This document shows, one piece after another, positions 1-7,506 of a stretch of 63,316 nucleotides of DNA (positions within the stretch are counted from its first letter, which is position 1; each line of letters opens with the position of its first letter). The notes under the pieces were generated by a model. That model did no database searches and had not been told where the DNA came from. It was given only the letters and a program-made list of their open reading frames with translations. Where the stretch lies: positions 1 to 63,316 of the forward strand of contig NZ_FOQY01000042.1 of NCBI RefSeq assembly GCF_900113865.1. The letters run 5' to 3'. The DNA comes from Streptosporangium canum. Its GTDB lineage: Bacteria; Actinomycetota; Actinomycetes; Streptosporangiales; Streptosporangiaceae. The position numbers were made by a program, and so were the translations under genes.

Positions 1-178
1 CGCCATCAGGATCGCCCGCTGCCGGCTGAAGTTCGCCGCACGGGTACCGCAGCTCCACAGATTGGACGGTGGTCTACGGTCACGCATTCGCGATCCCCGC
101 ATCCCCGCCCCCACCGGGCGGCCACATGCGGAAGCAAGTAAGTCGGCCACATGGCCGGTAGATGGTGTTGAACCTCGT

Positions 179-208
179 GGGCCCCGGCGCATCATAGCGC
201 CGGGGCCC
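179..208 (+). terminator. perfect 12-bp hairpin ahead of the MerR-like gene
   Basis: GGGCCCCGGCGC (179-190), loop ATCATA, GCGCCGGGGCCC (197-208). There is no clear T-run after it, so it may end transcription from outside the window or act as a leader structure for the gene starting at 231. Two direct copies of CGGCCACATG lie upstream (119-128 and 144-153). The rest of 1-178 shows no convincing gene. Confidence 0.6.
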
Positions 209-230
209 CTATTGGCATTCGGGAAGGTAT

Positions 231-671
231 ATGGATCAAGCACCGATAGCGTCGGCCGTCCGATCGAGCCCCACGCTCCGAGACACCGCCGACAGCGCCC
301 ACCCGGCCGAAAGGCCCTCCGCCGCCTCCGGCGGCACCCCAGGTCACCGATTCGACGACGAGGACTACCCCGCCTACAGCATGGGCCGGGCCGCCGAAAT
401 GCTCGGCGTCACCCCGGCGTTCCTGCGCAGCCTGGGCACCGCCAAACTGATCGAGCCGCAGCGCTCCGACGGCGGTCACCGCCGCTACTCCCGCTACCAG
501 CTACGCCTGGCCGCCCGCGCGCGGGAGCTCGTCGACCAGGGCACCGCCCTGGAGGCCGCCTGCCGCATCATCATCCTGGAAGACCAGCTCGCCGAGGCTC
601 TGCGCATCAACGCCGAGCTGCAGCAGCCCCGCGACCAGCGGCCTGAGAACACCGACCGCCGCTCAGCATGA
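231..671 (+). CDS. MerR-like helix-turn-helix transcriptional regulator
   Basis: The 146-residue protein has a disordered N-terminus of about 45 residues, then a MerR-type winged-helix segment: YSMGRAAEMLGVTPAFLRSL, followed by the wing GGHRRYSRYQLRLAARARE. A short amphipathic stretch with LEDQLAEAL near the C-terminus fits the antiparallel dimerisation helix of MerR proteins. There is no separate effector domain. The length matches the short stand-alone MerR-like regulators common in actinomycetes. The ATG at 231 follows GGGAAGG at short spacing, directly downstream of a strong hairpin. The target is unknown. The next intact gene on this strand is the DUF397 gene, across a deletion scar. Confidence 0.8.
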   Translation: MDQAPIASAVRSSPTLRDTADSAHPAERPSAASGGTPGHRFDDEDYPAYSMGRAAEMLGVTPAFLRSLGTAKLIEPQRSDGGHRRYSRYQLRLAARARELVDQGTALEAACRIIILEDQLAEALRINAELQQPRDQRPENTDRRSA

Positions 672-748
672 GAGCCGGTGATCACGGCCCTCACCGGCGA
701 TCCAGCAGTCCGCGGCCCCCTGCCCCATAGCGGCAGGGGCCGTGTCGG

Positions 749-940
749 CTATCCCACTCGGGGCCGGATGAGGGGATCGGACGTGTCCGGGAGGGAGGCT
801 TCGGGAGACGGCGGGCCGGCGGGGATCTCGCACCACACGGTCCGGCCGGGGCGGCGCTCGTGGGTGCGGTAGCCCCAGTTCCCGCCCGAGAGCTCGCTGA
901 CGATCGCCAGCCCCCGGCCGCCCTCCGTCAGCAGGCACGC
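749..940 (-). pseudogene. 3' remnant of an anti-sigma-like ATP-binding protein (HATPase_c_2)
   Basis: Reading the minus strand from about 940 to the stop at 749-751 gives LLTEGGRGLAIVSELSGGNW, then a tail with RPGRTVWCEI. This is the end of RsbW-like histidine-kinase-type ATPases: the G2 box GGRGL, then a WGY and TVWCE strand. The N-box, the D-x-G box and any start codon are missing. In actinomycetes such a gene usually lies divergent to an XRE regulator followed by DUF397. Here the remnant abuts the 5'-truncated XRE gene at about 935-940, so both 5' halves and the shared promoter are gone. It is almost certainly non-functional. Confidence 0.7.
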
Positions 941-1292
941 CGGGCTGGACGAGGGCGTGCTGCACCGCCCCGTCGCGGGACCGGACGTGATGAGGGGCCA
1001 GTTCGAGCACCTCCTCGACGCCGGGGAGAGCCCGCGAATCTCCCTGCAGGTCCTTCCCTACGCGGCGCTGAACGTGCTTGGCTTGTTGGGAAGTTTCACC
1101 GTCGCGGACCTGCCGAGGGGAAACCGCCCCGTGGCCTACATCGACTCGCAGAGCATGGACGACCGGGTCAGTGACCGGTCCCACGACATGAGGAACCTGG
1201 CGTTCAGATACGACACGATCCGCGCCGACGCCCTGTCCCGGCGCGAGTCACTCAGCCTGATCAAGGAGACGATGCGCAGATGGACGGCCTGA
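939..1292 (+). pseudogene. C-terminal remnant of an XRE/Scr1-family regulator (DUF5753)
   Basis: Homology begins around codon 939 (AGLDEGVLHRPVAG) and continues through MRGQFEHLLDAGE and ISLQVLPYAALN to the end of a DUF5753-type effector domain (AYIDSQSMDD, then FRYDTIRADALS). The N-terminal helix-turn-helix and about the first 170 residues expected for this family are absent. A GTG at 957 could start a 111-residue product, but it would lack DNA binding. The stop overlaps the next gene by 13 bases, as in intact XRE-DUF397 pairs. The break abuts the reverse-strand ATPase remnant. Confidence 0.75.
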
Positions 1293-1492
1293 CCCGGGAA
1301 CTCCGCACCGCCCGATGGCGCAAGTCCACCCTCTCCGGCGACGACGGAAGTGACTGCGTCGAGGTCGCCGAGCTGTCCGGCGGGCGGCGGGCCGTACGCG
1401 ACAGCAAGGACCACGGCGGCCCCGCGCTGGTCTTCACCCCCGGAGAATGGGCCGCCTTCGTCGGCGGCGTGAAGAACGGCGAGTTCGGCTGA
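1280..1492 (+). CDS. DUF397 domain protein
   Basis: This 70-residue protein has the DUF397 hallmarks: an N-terminal ARWRKSTLSGDDGSDCVEVA, then AVRDSKD and FTPGEWAAFVGGVK. DUF397 proteins (the Scr1 toxin-like or BldB-associated small proteins of actinomycetes) are normally co-encoded with an XRE/DUF5753 partner, and some pairs behave as toxin-antitoxin-like or developmental regulators. The ATG at 1280 overlaps the end of the truncated XRE gene by 13 bases, so coupling is preserved although the partner has lost its DNA-binding half. The gene looks intact but has lost its native upstream promoter. Confidence 0.85.
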   Translation: MDGLTRELRTARWRKSTLSGDDGSDCVEVAELSGGRRAVRDSKDHGGPALVFTPGEWAAFVGGVKNGEFG

Positions 1493-1504
1493 CCCCAGCC
1501 GCCC

Positions 1505-1536
1505 GAAGCTCTCCAGTCACCCGCCTGGAGAGCTTC
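1505..1536 (+). terminator. hairpin after the DUF397 gene
   Basis: GAAGCTCTCCAG, an 8-base loop, then CTGGAGAGCTTC: a perfect 12-bp stem 13 bases after the DUF397 stop. It likely separates this gene from the convergent peptidase gene. Confidence 0.75.
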
Positions 1537-1635
1537 CCTCAGAGGTGACCTCGGCCCGCGTCGGCGGAACAGGCAGGGGTTCGACCAGGCCTTTCCGTGC
1601 GCAACTACCCGTGACCGAGAACCGATATTCGATAT

Positions 1636-1655
1636 AACCGAAGATGAATTCGGTT
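1636..1655. promoter_or_regulatory. AT-rich inverted repeat of unknown use
   Basis: AACCGAA, GATGAA, TTCGGTT, preceded by ATATTCGATATA. It is an AT-rich patch in otherwise GC-rich DNA between convergent genes. It could be a relic operator; no gene start follows it. Confidence 0.3.
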
Positions 1656-1746
1656 TATGCGAAGCACCGTCGCGCCAGTGCGCGACCGCCATGCGCCCGG
1701 GAGACCTCCTCTCGCCGATTCTCACCGACGGGTTCCCGATGTCAGC

Positions 1747-2706
1747 TCACCGGTGGGCGAACCGGTCGATCGCGTCGAGTATGTGCGTGCGCATCGTGTC
1801 GCTGCCCGTGTGCCCCGAATCGTTGACGATGATCAGCTCGCTGCCGGGCCAGGCGCGGGCGAGCTCCCAGGCGGTGTCGGCCGGGCCGCTCAGATCGAGG
1901 CGGCCGTGGATCAGGACGCCGGGGATCCCGGCCAGGCGGCCCGCCTCGCGCAGCAGGACGCCTTCCTCCAGCCACGCGCCGTGCGCGAAGTAGTGCGCGC
2001 AGATCCGGATGAACGCCAGCAGGTCGGCCGGAGGACGGTCGCCGTAGGGGTTCGGCGTGCCGTTCGGCTCCATGGAGACCACCACGTCCTCCCAGGTGGA
2101 CCAGTCGATCGCGGCCTTCTCCCGCACCTGGACGTCGGGGTGCTCCATGAGGCGCGCGTAGGCCGCGACGATGTCGCCGTCGCGGTCGGCCTCGGGGACG
2201 CCGTCCCGGAACCGCTCCCACTCCTCGGGGAAGAACCGCCCGACGCCGCGATACAGCCAGTCGATCTCCGATCGCCGGGTCGTGGTGACGGAGGGGATGA
2301 CGATCTCCGTCACCCGCTCCGGGTGGCGCTCGGCGTAGGCGAGGATCAGCGTGGACCCCCACGAGCCGCCGAACAGCAGCCAGCGGTCGACGCCGAGGTG
2401 CTCGCGGAGCCGTTCCATGTCGGTGAGCAGGTGCTCGGTGGTGTTGAGGCTCATGTCGGCGGCGGGGTCGCTCGCGTGCGGCGTGCTCCGGCCGCAGTTG
2501 CGCTGGTCGAACAGGACGACCCGGTAGCGCTCCGGGTCGAAGTAGCGGCGGTGGCCGGCCGTGCATCCCCCTCCCGGCCCGCCGTGGACGACGAGGGCGG
2601 GCTTGCCGTCCGGGTTGCCGCAGACCTCCCAGTAGACGAGGTTGCCGTCACCGGTGTCGAGCATTCCGTGGTCGTACGGTTCGATCGGCGGGTAACTCGC
2701 GGTCAT
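1747..2706 (-). CDS. pip: proline iminopeptidase (alpha/beta hydrolase)
   Basis: This cytosolic peptidase of 319 residues releases N-terminal proline from peptides. The oxyanion-hole HGGPGGG motif (residues 41-47), DQRNCGRS (about 67-74) and the nucleophile elbow GGSWGS (Ser115) are diagnostic of the S33 prolyl aminopeptidase family. The acid lies in HGRLD and the catalytic histidine in NDSGH near the end. The ATG at 2706 is preceded by GAAGGG at good spacing. The frame stays open upstream to 3396, but that stretch crosses an operator and an opposite gene and is not family-like. A perfect palindrome sits just upstream of the start. Confidence 0.9.
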   Translation of the reverse strand: MTASYPPIEPYDHGMLDTGDGNLVYWEVCGNPDGKPALVVHGGPGGGCTAGHRRYFDPERYRVVLFDQRNCGRSTPHASDPAADMSLNTTEHLLTDMERLREHLGVDRWLLFGGSWGSTLILAYAERHPERVTEIVIPSVTTTRRSEIDWLYRGVGRFFPEEWERFRDGVPEADRDGDIVAAYARLMEHPDVQVREKAAIDWSTWEDVVVSMEPNGTPNPYGDRPPADLLAFIRICAHYFAHGAWLEEGVLLREAGRLAGIPGVLIHGRLDLSGPADTAWELARAWPGSELIIVNDSGHTGSDTMRTHILDAIDRFAHR

Positions 2707-2734
2707 GTCATGGTCCCTTCGTCGATGAAAACAC

Positions 2735-2746
2735 AACAGCGCTGTT
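2735..2746 (-). promoter_or_regulatory. palindromic operator upstream of pip
   Basis: AACAGCGCTGTT is a perfect 12-bp palindrome 29 bases before the pip start. On the minus strand a CATAAT -10-like box (2749-2754) sits directly upstream of it, so a bound repressor would cover the transcription start. No regulator gene is adjacent. Confidence 0.5.
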
Positions 2747-3021
2747 ACATTATGGGGGTGGATCTCCCCGGCCCCGCTACCCCCGCCACCGGGCCCGTTC
2801 GAGGGCGCGACAGGCTGACGCCGATGCGTGGACGGTCCGTTCCTATACTCCAGTGGTAGCCGTGGGGTAGGGAACAGCCAGGTCGGACGCCCCTTCGGGG
2901 AGAGAGTCGGAGCGGGCGGGAGATTCTCGCGATCCGGTGGCGCAAGAATGCGGCGCCGGCTCCGACTCCATGGAGAACGGCGCCTTCGGAGGTGCCGTCC
3001 GGCCATTGAAGGAGACGACGC

Positions 3022-3390
3022 GTGAAGTTCATGTTGATCATGCACAACAACCCGCAGATCTGGGACGCGCTGACCGAGGAGGAGCGCAACGAGGTGATGA
3101 GCGGCCACGGCCCGTTCATGGAGACCATCAAGAAGTCCGGGGAGATGATCGGCACCACCGCGCTGGCCGACCCGTCGCAGAGCGCCGTGGTCCGGGTCCG
3201 GGGCGGCGTCCCGGCGGTGACGGACGGGCCCTACCTTGAGGCCAAGGAGTACCTCGGCGGCTACTACCTGGTGGAATGCGACAGCCGGGAGCGCGCCCTG
3301 GAGCTGGCCGCGCTCATCCCGGACGCCGGCGTCGAGGGCCTCGGCATCGAGGTGCGGCCGGTGCTGTTCGCGGGCACGGCCGACGACTGA
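3022..3390 (+). CDS. YciI/DGPF-domain protein 1
   Basis: The 122-residue protein has a ferredoxin-like DGPF fold: MKFMLIMHNNP at the start, then TDGPYLEAKEYLGGYYLVE (the DGPF signature) and ERALELAALIPDA. DGPF proteins are the conserved genomic partners of ECF42-type sigma factors. Their molecular role is unsettled, but the pairing is strong. AAGGAGA (3008-3014) precedes the ATG at good spacing. It is the first of three tightly packed genes with DGPF 2 and the sigma gene. Confidence 0.85.
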   Translation: MKFMLIMHNNPQIWDALTEEERNEVMSGHGPFMETIKKSGEMIGTTALADPSQSAVVRVRGGVPAVTDGPYLEAKEYLGGYYLVECDSRERALELAALIPDAGVEGLGIEVRPVLFAGTADD

Positions 3391-3397
3391 GCCCACG

Positions 3398-3736
3398 GTG
3401 AAGTTCCTGCTGAATCTCTACCGGAACGCGGCCGACCTGCCGGGGGAAGGGCTCGGCCATGAGGAGTTCCTGGCCGTGGCCGGGCAGGCAGGGGAACTGA
3501 TCAGCGCTCACGTGTTCGCCGATCCGTCCATCAGCGCCGTCGTACGGGCTCGGGACGGTGTGGTGACCGTGACCGAGGGTCCGTACCCGCAGACCCCGGA
3601 TCATGTCGCGAGCCAGTATGTGGTCGACTGCGAGAGCCGCGAGCGCGCCGTTGACCTGGCCGCCCTGATAGCGGGCGGTCAGGCCGGCGGCGTGGAGGTG
3701 CGGCCGCTGATGGACTCGGCCGGGATGGAGATGTGA
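3398..3736 (+). CDS. YciI/DGPF-domain protein 2
   Basis: A 112-residue paralogue of the preceding gene with a weaker signature: MKFLLNLYRNAADLPGEG, then TVTEGPYPQTPDHVASQYVV and ERAVDLAALIAGG. The start is GTG at 3398, seven bases after the upstream stop. The open frame to the left overlaps DGPF 1 and is not homologous. The end ATGTGA overlaps the sigma gene start, so the two are translationally coupled. Loss of the DGPF motif (here EGPY) suggests divergence from the first copy. Confidence 0.8.
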   Translation: MKFLLNLYRNAADLPGEGLGHEEFLAVAGQAGELISAHVFADPSISAVVRARDGVVTVTEGPYPQTPDHVASQYVVDCESRERAVDLAALIAGGQAGGVEVRPLMDSAGMEM

Positions 3737-5181
3737 GCACGGCCGAACACCTCGGGGACCTGCTGCGCGAACTGGCGCCGCAGGTCCTCGGCGTGCTCCT
3801 GCGCCGGTACGGCGGGTTCGAGGAGTGCGAGGACGCGGTGCAGGAGGCGTTGCTCGCGGCGGCGACGCAGTGGCCCGCCGAGGGTGTCCCGGAGAACCCG
3901 CGTTCCTGGCTGGTCACCGTCGCCTCCCGCCGCCTGGTCGACCAGATACGCAGCGAGCAGGCGCGCCGCCGCCGGGAGGTCACCGCGGCGGTACGGGAGG
4001 CGCCGGACGCCGGCCTCGCGCCGGCGCCCGGCGAGGAAGGCCCGGGAGACCAGGACGACACGCTCGCGCTGCTGTTCCTGTGCTGCCACCCGGCGCTGAC
4101 GCCCGCCTCCCAGGTGGCGCTCACGCTGCGCGCCGTCGGAGGGCTCACCACCGCCGAGGTGGCGCGGGCGTTCCTGGTGCCGGAGGCCACCATGGCGCCG
4201 CGGATCAGCCGCGCCAAGCAACGGATCAGAGCCGTCGGCGCGTCGTTCGCGATGCCGCCGCCCCAGGAGCGGGCCGAACTGCTGGACGCGGTCCTGCACG
4301 TGCTCTACCTGATCTTCAACGAGGGCTACACCGCCAGCTCCGGAGCCGACCTGCACCGCGGCGAGCTCACCGCGGAGGCGATCCGGCTCACCCGGATGGT
4401 GCACCGGTCCTTGCCGGATGACGGCGAAGCGGCCGGGCTGCTGGCGCTGATGCTGCTGACCGACGCCCGCCGTACGGCCCGCACCGGCCCGGACGGCGCC
4501 CTCATCCCGCTGGCCGAGCAGGACCGGAACCGGTGGGACGCCGCCATGATCGAGGAGGGCGCGGCGCTGGTCACCGACGCCATGTCCGCCTCGCTTCTCG
4601 GCCCTTACCAGCTCCAGGCGGCGATCGCCGCGCTGCACGTCCAGGCGCCGCGGGCCGAGGACACCGACTGGGAGCAGATCCGCCTCCTGTACGGGATCCT
4701 CGCCCGGATCGCGCCGAACCCCATGGTCACGCTCAACCACGCCGTCGCGGTCGCGATGGCCCGTGGGCCCCGGTCCGGACTCGAACTGCTGGAAAGCCTG
4801 GACGGCGACCCCCGGATCGCCCGCCACCACCGCCTCCACGCCGTGCGCGCCCACCTCCAGGAGCTGGCCGGCGAGTACGCCGCCGCACGGGAGAACTATC
4901 GGCTGGCGGCCCGGCGCACCACGAGCCTCCCCGAACAGCGCTACCTGCGAGACAGGGCGGGCAGGCTGGAGCGACAGCGGCTCCCGAGCAAGGACGAAGG
5001 GCGTGATGACCGATCAGCCGCGGTTGTCGACGAAGGCACCGGCTCGGGCCGCGGCGAGCGCCACGACGACGGCCCGCGCGGCGGTGCGGGCGTCGACCGG
5101 CTCCCGGCTGACGACCGTGCGGTAGTACAGCGGCGCGGAGATGGCCCGGATGACGTCGGCGGAGTCGGTGCCGGCGGGTAG
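3733..5181 (+). CDS. ECF sigma factor with C-terminal extension (ECF42-like)
   Basis: This alternative sigma factor has region 2 (GFEECEDAVQEALLAAATQW, then RLVDQIRSEQARRRRE), a short linker and region 4 (ALTLRAVGGLTTAEVARAFL, then ISRAKQRIRA). A long helical TPR-like C-terminal region follows, containing IFNEGYTAS, LLYGILARIAPNPMVTLNHA and LPEQRYLRDRAGRLE. ECF42 proteins have this extension, which is required for activity, and DGPF neighbours in place of a classical anti-sigma factor. The start is GTG at 3733 within ATGTGA. Family members normally end near residue 412 (about 4970); here about 70 further residues are read antisense to the TetR gene, suggesting loss of the original stop. Confidence 0.85.
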   Translation: MSTAEHLGDLLRELAPQVLGVLLRRYGGFEECEDAVQEALLAAATQWPAEGVPENPRSWLVTVASRRLVDQIRSEQARRRREVTAAVREAPDAGLAPAPGEEGPGDQDDTLALLFLCCHPALTPASQVALTLRAVGGLTTAEVARAFLVPEATMAPRISRAKQRIRAVGASFAMPPPQERAELLDAVLHVLYLIFNEGYTASSGADLHRGELTAEAIRLTRMVHRSLPDDGEAAGLLALMLLTDARRTARTGPDGALIPLAEQDRNRWDAAMIEEGAALVTDAMSASLLGPYQLQAAIAALHVQAPRAEDTDWEQIRLLYGILARIAPNPMVTLNHAVAVAMARGPRSGLELLESLDGDPRIARHHRLHAVRAHLQELAGEYAAARENYRLAARRTTSLPEQRYLRDRAGRLERQRLPSKDEGRDDRSAAVVDEGTGSGRGERHDDGPRGGAGVDRLPADDRAVVQRRGDGPDDVGGVGAGG

Positions 5182-5625
5182 TTCTCCTCGGTGAACGGCG
5201 AGCTCGACCCGGCGCGCCCATTCACCGATGCGCCGCGCGTAGAACTGGTGGAGCGCCGTGGCCGCGGCGTTGTCGCAGGTCGCTGCCGCGATCATCGCTT
5301 GGAACGTCGCCCCGAGCCGCGGGTCGGTGAGCGCGTCGAGCACGCTCGTGGCGTTCTCCAGCAGATCGGCCTCAAGGTCGCCGGTGTCCGCATGGGCCAC
5401 CGACCGATCGGCCAGGTCCGTCATGAGATCGGTGATCAGCCCGATCGGCCCGCCCCAGCGCCGGTACACGGTGGTCTTGCCGACACCGGCCCGGTCGGCG
5501 ATCCGGTCCATGTTGAGGCCGTGGAACCCGTGCTCCCCGAGCGCGTCCTGGGTGGCCTCGAGTACGGCTTCGCGGACCCTGGCGGTACGGCCGCCGGGCC
5601 GGAGGGTTCCGGGTGACACATCCAC
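5014..5625 (-). CDS. TetR/AcrR-family regulator
   Basis: The 203-residue protein has an N-terminal helix-turn-helix (REAVLEATQDALGEHGFHGL, then MDRIADRAGVGKTTVYRRWG) and a TetR_C-type ligand domain (LTDPRLGATFQAMIAAATCD). It is convergent with the sigma gene and overlaps its last 168 bases. The start is the ATG at 5625. Its 5' side faces the secreted-protein gene at 5795, so the 170-bp gap may hold divergent promoters. The target and ligand cannot be told from sequence. Confidence 0.85.
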   Translation of the reverse strand: MDVSPGTLRPGGRTARVREAVLEATQDALGEHGFHGLNMDRIADRAGVGKTTVYRRWGGPIGLITDLMTDLADRSVAHADTGDLEADLLENATSVLDALTDPRLGATFQAMIAAATCDNAAATALHQFYARRIGEWARRVELAVHRGELPAGTDSADVIRAISAPLYYRTVVSREPVDARTAARAVVVALAAARAGAFVDNRG

Positions 5626-5794
5626 AGTGACGCTCCTGACGCGTTCGGTCCTCCGGACAGCTTAACGAATCCCGAATCCCATTAGTGCGGGCATGGGGTG
5701 CAGATCGTGTCGATGACCTCCAAGTGTTCTGCAAGTGCGGAGGCATATCTATCGACATGTCATGAAAACGCTTATGTGTCTGGAGCCTCTCTCC

Positions 5795-6220
5795 ATGCGT
5801 ACCGGTCTCCGCGTCCTGCTCGGCCTGACCGCCGCCGCGGCGCTCACCCTCGGCGGCTCGACCCCGGCCTCGGCCGCCGCCGCCGACCCCTCCGTCTGGA
5901 GATGGGGCCCGATCTACTCCGGCGACGGCCACGCCGAGGCCCGGGGCAAGGTCGCCGTCGGCCAGTCGGGGTTCGTCGTGTACGGCACGCTGGAGGACAC
6001 CCGGGGTTCGGGCTGCTCGTGGGTCCACGTGCGCTACCTGAGCGCGCGGAACGGGCGGTGGCACACGGCGTCCTACTACAACTGCGTCCCGGGCGCGGGA
6101 TCGTTCCGCAAGAACGTCGGCGGGGTCCTGCAGATCAAGGCGAAGGCCTGCCGGGGCAACTCCTCCCGGCCGACCGGATGGTGCTCGCGGTGGAAGACCA
6201 TCTACACCCAGGGCGGCTGA
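5795..6220 (+). CDS. small secreted protein with four cysteines
   Basis: The 141-residue preprotein has a clear Sec signal peptide (MRTGLRVLLGLTAAAALTLG, then TPASAAAADP). The mature domain of about 110 residues carries four cysteines in short motifs (GCSW, NCVP, ACRG, WCSR), consistent with two disulfides, and many aromatic residues (WRWGPIYSGDGHAEARGK, WTHASYY-like segments). I do not recognise the family; such proteins are usually annotated hypothetical in actinomycetes. TGGAG (5781-5785) fits the ATG at 5795. Upstream in-frame ATGs at 5735 and 5762 would put a charged tail before the signal peptide and are less likely. Confidence 0.75.
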   Translation: MRTGLRVLLGLTAAAALTLGGSTPASAAAADPSVWRWGPIYSGDGHAEARGKVAVGQSGFVVYGTLEDTRGSGCSWVHVRYLSARNGRWHTASYYNCVPGAGSFRKNVGGVLQIKAKACRGNSSRPTGWCSRWKTIYTQGG

Positions 6221-6230
6221 CCCACCGGGA

Positions 6231-7070
6231 TCATCGGCTCACCGTTATCGCGACCTCCATCCCCACGCTCTCCCCCTCCTCCATCAGCCCGATCTGGCGG
6301 AGGCGGGACAGGTCCACGCCCAGCCCGCGCTCCTCCGCCGCGGCGAGCAGCGCGAGCACGGCGGGATGCGTGACACCGTCGACGACCGTCACCGGGTCCT
6401 CGAACCGCCAACGCACCACCAGTTCGGGCGCGGCCTCGACGGTGCCGGTCTCGACCGTCCATCCCGGCACCGACCATCCGGCGGGCAGCGAACGGGCGAT
6501 CGGCCAGCAGCACACCAGCTCGATCGCGGTGTCACTGCCGGGCGCGGCCCGGAGCGTCGACCAGAACGGCCCCGTCGGCGTGTCGCCGGCCTCCGTCAGT
6601 GCCCGCCACAGCGCGGCGAACGCCTCGTTGACCCGCTCGTCCACGCTGTCCACGTCCGCGGCGGGATCGTCGTCGCCCGGCACCGGCCACACGACGCCCG
6701 CCCAGTGCTGCCGCGTGGCCAGGCGCTCCTCCACCTGCCATTCGTGGCGATCCGCACCGCTCAGCAACCGGTCGAGGGTTTCGAGCGCGGCGTCCTGGCG
6801 CTCCCGCTCCGCGGCCATCCGGGCGCGGTGCTCGGCGAGCACCGCGGCGGCGGGCGGGTCCGCCAGCAGCCGGGGTGCGTCGGCCAGCGGGACACCGGCG
6901 GCGCGCAGCGTTTTCAGCCGGATCGCCGGCTCGAACTGGGACGCGCTGTAGCGGCGGTGCCGCGACCACGGATCGACCGAGGCCGGCTTCAGCAGGCCCT
7001 GCTCGTCATAGAGGCGCAGGGCCTTCAGGCTCAGCCCGGTCAGCTCCGCGAATTCGCCGATGCTCATCAT
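6231..7070 (-). CDS. MerR-family transcriptional regulator with effector domain
   Basis: The 279-residue protein begins with a textbook MerR helix-turn-helix (MSIGEFAELTGLSLKALRLY, then DEQGLLKPASVD, wing RHRRYSASQ), followed by the coiled-coil dimer helix (RARMAAERERQDAALETLDR). The C-terminal 150 residues contain WPVPGDDDPAADVD and GWTVETGTVEAAPELVVRW. They look like a BmrR/GyrI-type ligand-binding fold, which I infer rather than recognise. The start is ATG 7070 or 7067. It lies 86 bases downstream of a 56-codon membrane protein gene on the same strand, so the two probably form an operon. Confidence 0.85.
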   Translation of the reverse strand: MMSIGEFAELTGLSLKALRLYDEQGLLKPASVDPWSRHRRYSASQFEPAIRLKTLRAAGVPLADAPRLLADPPAAAVLAEHRARMAAERERQDAALETLDRLLSGADRHEWQVEERLATRQHWAGVVWPVPGDDDPAADVDSVDERVNEAFAALWRALTEAGDTPTGPFWSTLRAAPGSDTAIELVCCWPIARSLPAGWSVPGWTVETGTVEAAPELVVRWRFEDPVTVVDGVTHPAVLALLAAAEERGLGVDLSRLRQIGLMEEGESVGMEVAITVSR

Positions 7071-7156
7071 GGAGCCAGTGTGCGACCTCCCCCAGGGGCA
7101 GGATCCACTGCGCCCGGCGGCGATCTCCACCGGCCCGGTCCGGGCCTTCGGGCGCG

Positions 7157-7327
7157 CTACTGGCTGATGTTCTTGCGGAGCGCGGCGTAGTACAGCGCGA
7201 TCCCCATGCCGCCCACCACGGCCACCACCCGGACGGCTGTCCCATCGGCTCCGACGACCATGACGGCCACCGCCATGGCGGCGGCGAAGACCAGGGGGAC
7301 GGCGATATCGAGGGTCCTGCGGTTCAC
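7157..7327 (-). CDS. 56-residue membrane protein
   Basis: Reading from GTG 7325-7327 gives MNRRTLDIAVPLVFAAAMAV, then VMVVGADGTAVRVVAVVGGM and a tail LYYAALRKNISQ ending at 7157. This predicts two membrane spans joined by a short GADG turn, with a positive C-terminus. AAGGAGA lies 5-6 bases upstream of the GTG, which is strong support that this short frame is translated. It precedes the MerR gene on the same strand. The function is unknown. Confidence 0.7.
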   Translation of the reverse strand: MNRRTLDIAVPLVFAAAMAVAVMVVGADGTAVRVVAVVGGMGIALYYAALRKNISQ

Positions 7328-7449
7328 GATTCTCCTTGTCGGCTTCTCGACGGCACCACACGGCCCCGTCAGTCCCGGCCGGCGCCGTACGGCCCCGGGC
7401 GGGCGAAGGCGATCGTCTCACCGGGAGCTCTTGACGGGAAATCCCATGC

Positions 7450-7497
7450 CAGGAAATATCAGGAAGTGAACATATATCGGCATCCTGATATTTCCTG
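7450..7497. promoter_or_regulatory. 15-bp-arm inverted repeat, operator for the TetR/P450 pair
   Basis: CAGGAAATATCAGGA (7450-7464) and TCCTGATATTTCCTG (7483-7497) are perfect inverted arms with an 18-bp spacer, 33 bp centre to centre (about three helical turns). The right arm ends 9 bases before the TetR start, so the site covers the promoter and implies autoregulation. Confidence 0.75.
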
Positions 7498-7506
7498 AAG
7501 GCGGCA

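Noticed and set aside
663..1184. 173-codon minus-strand frame
   Set aside because: It is in a different frame from the recognisable ATPase remnant and antisense to the XRE remnant; composition is Arg/Pro noise typical of GC-rich shadows.
2707..3396. Long in-frame extension upstream of proline iminopeptidase
   Set aside because: It crosses the palindromic promoter and runs antisense to the first DGPF gene; the family start and ribosome site are at 2706.
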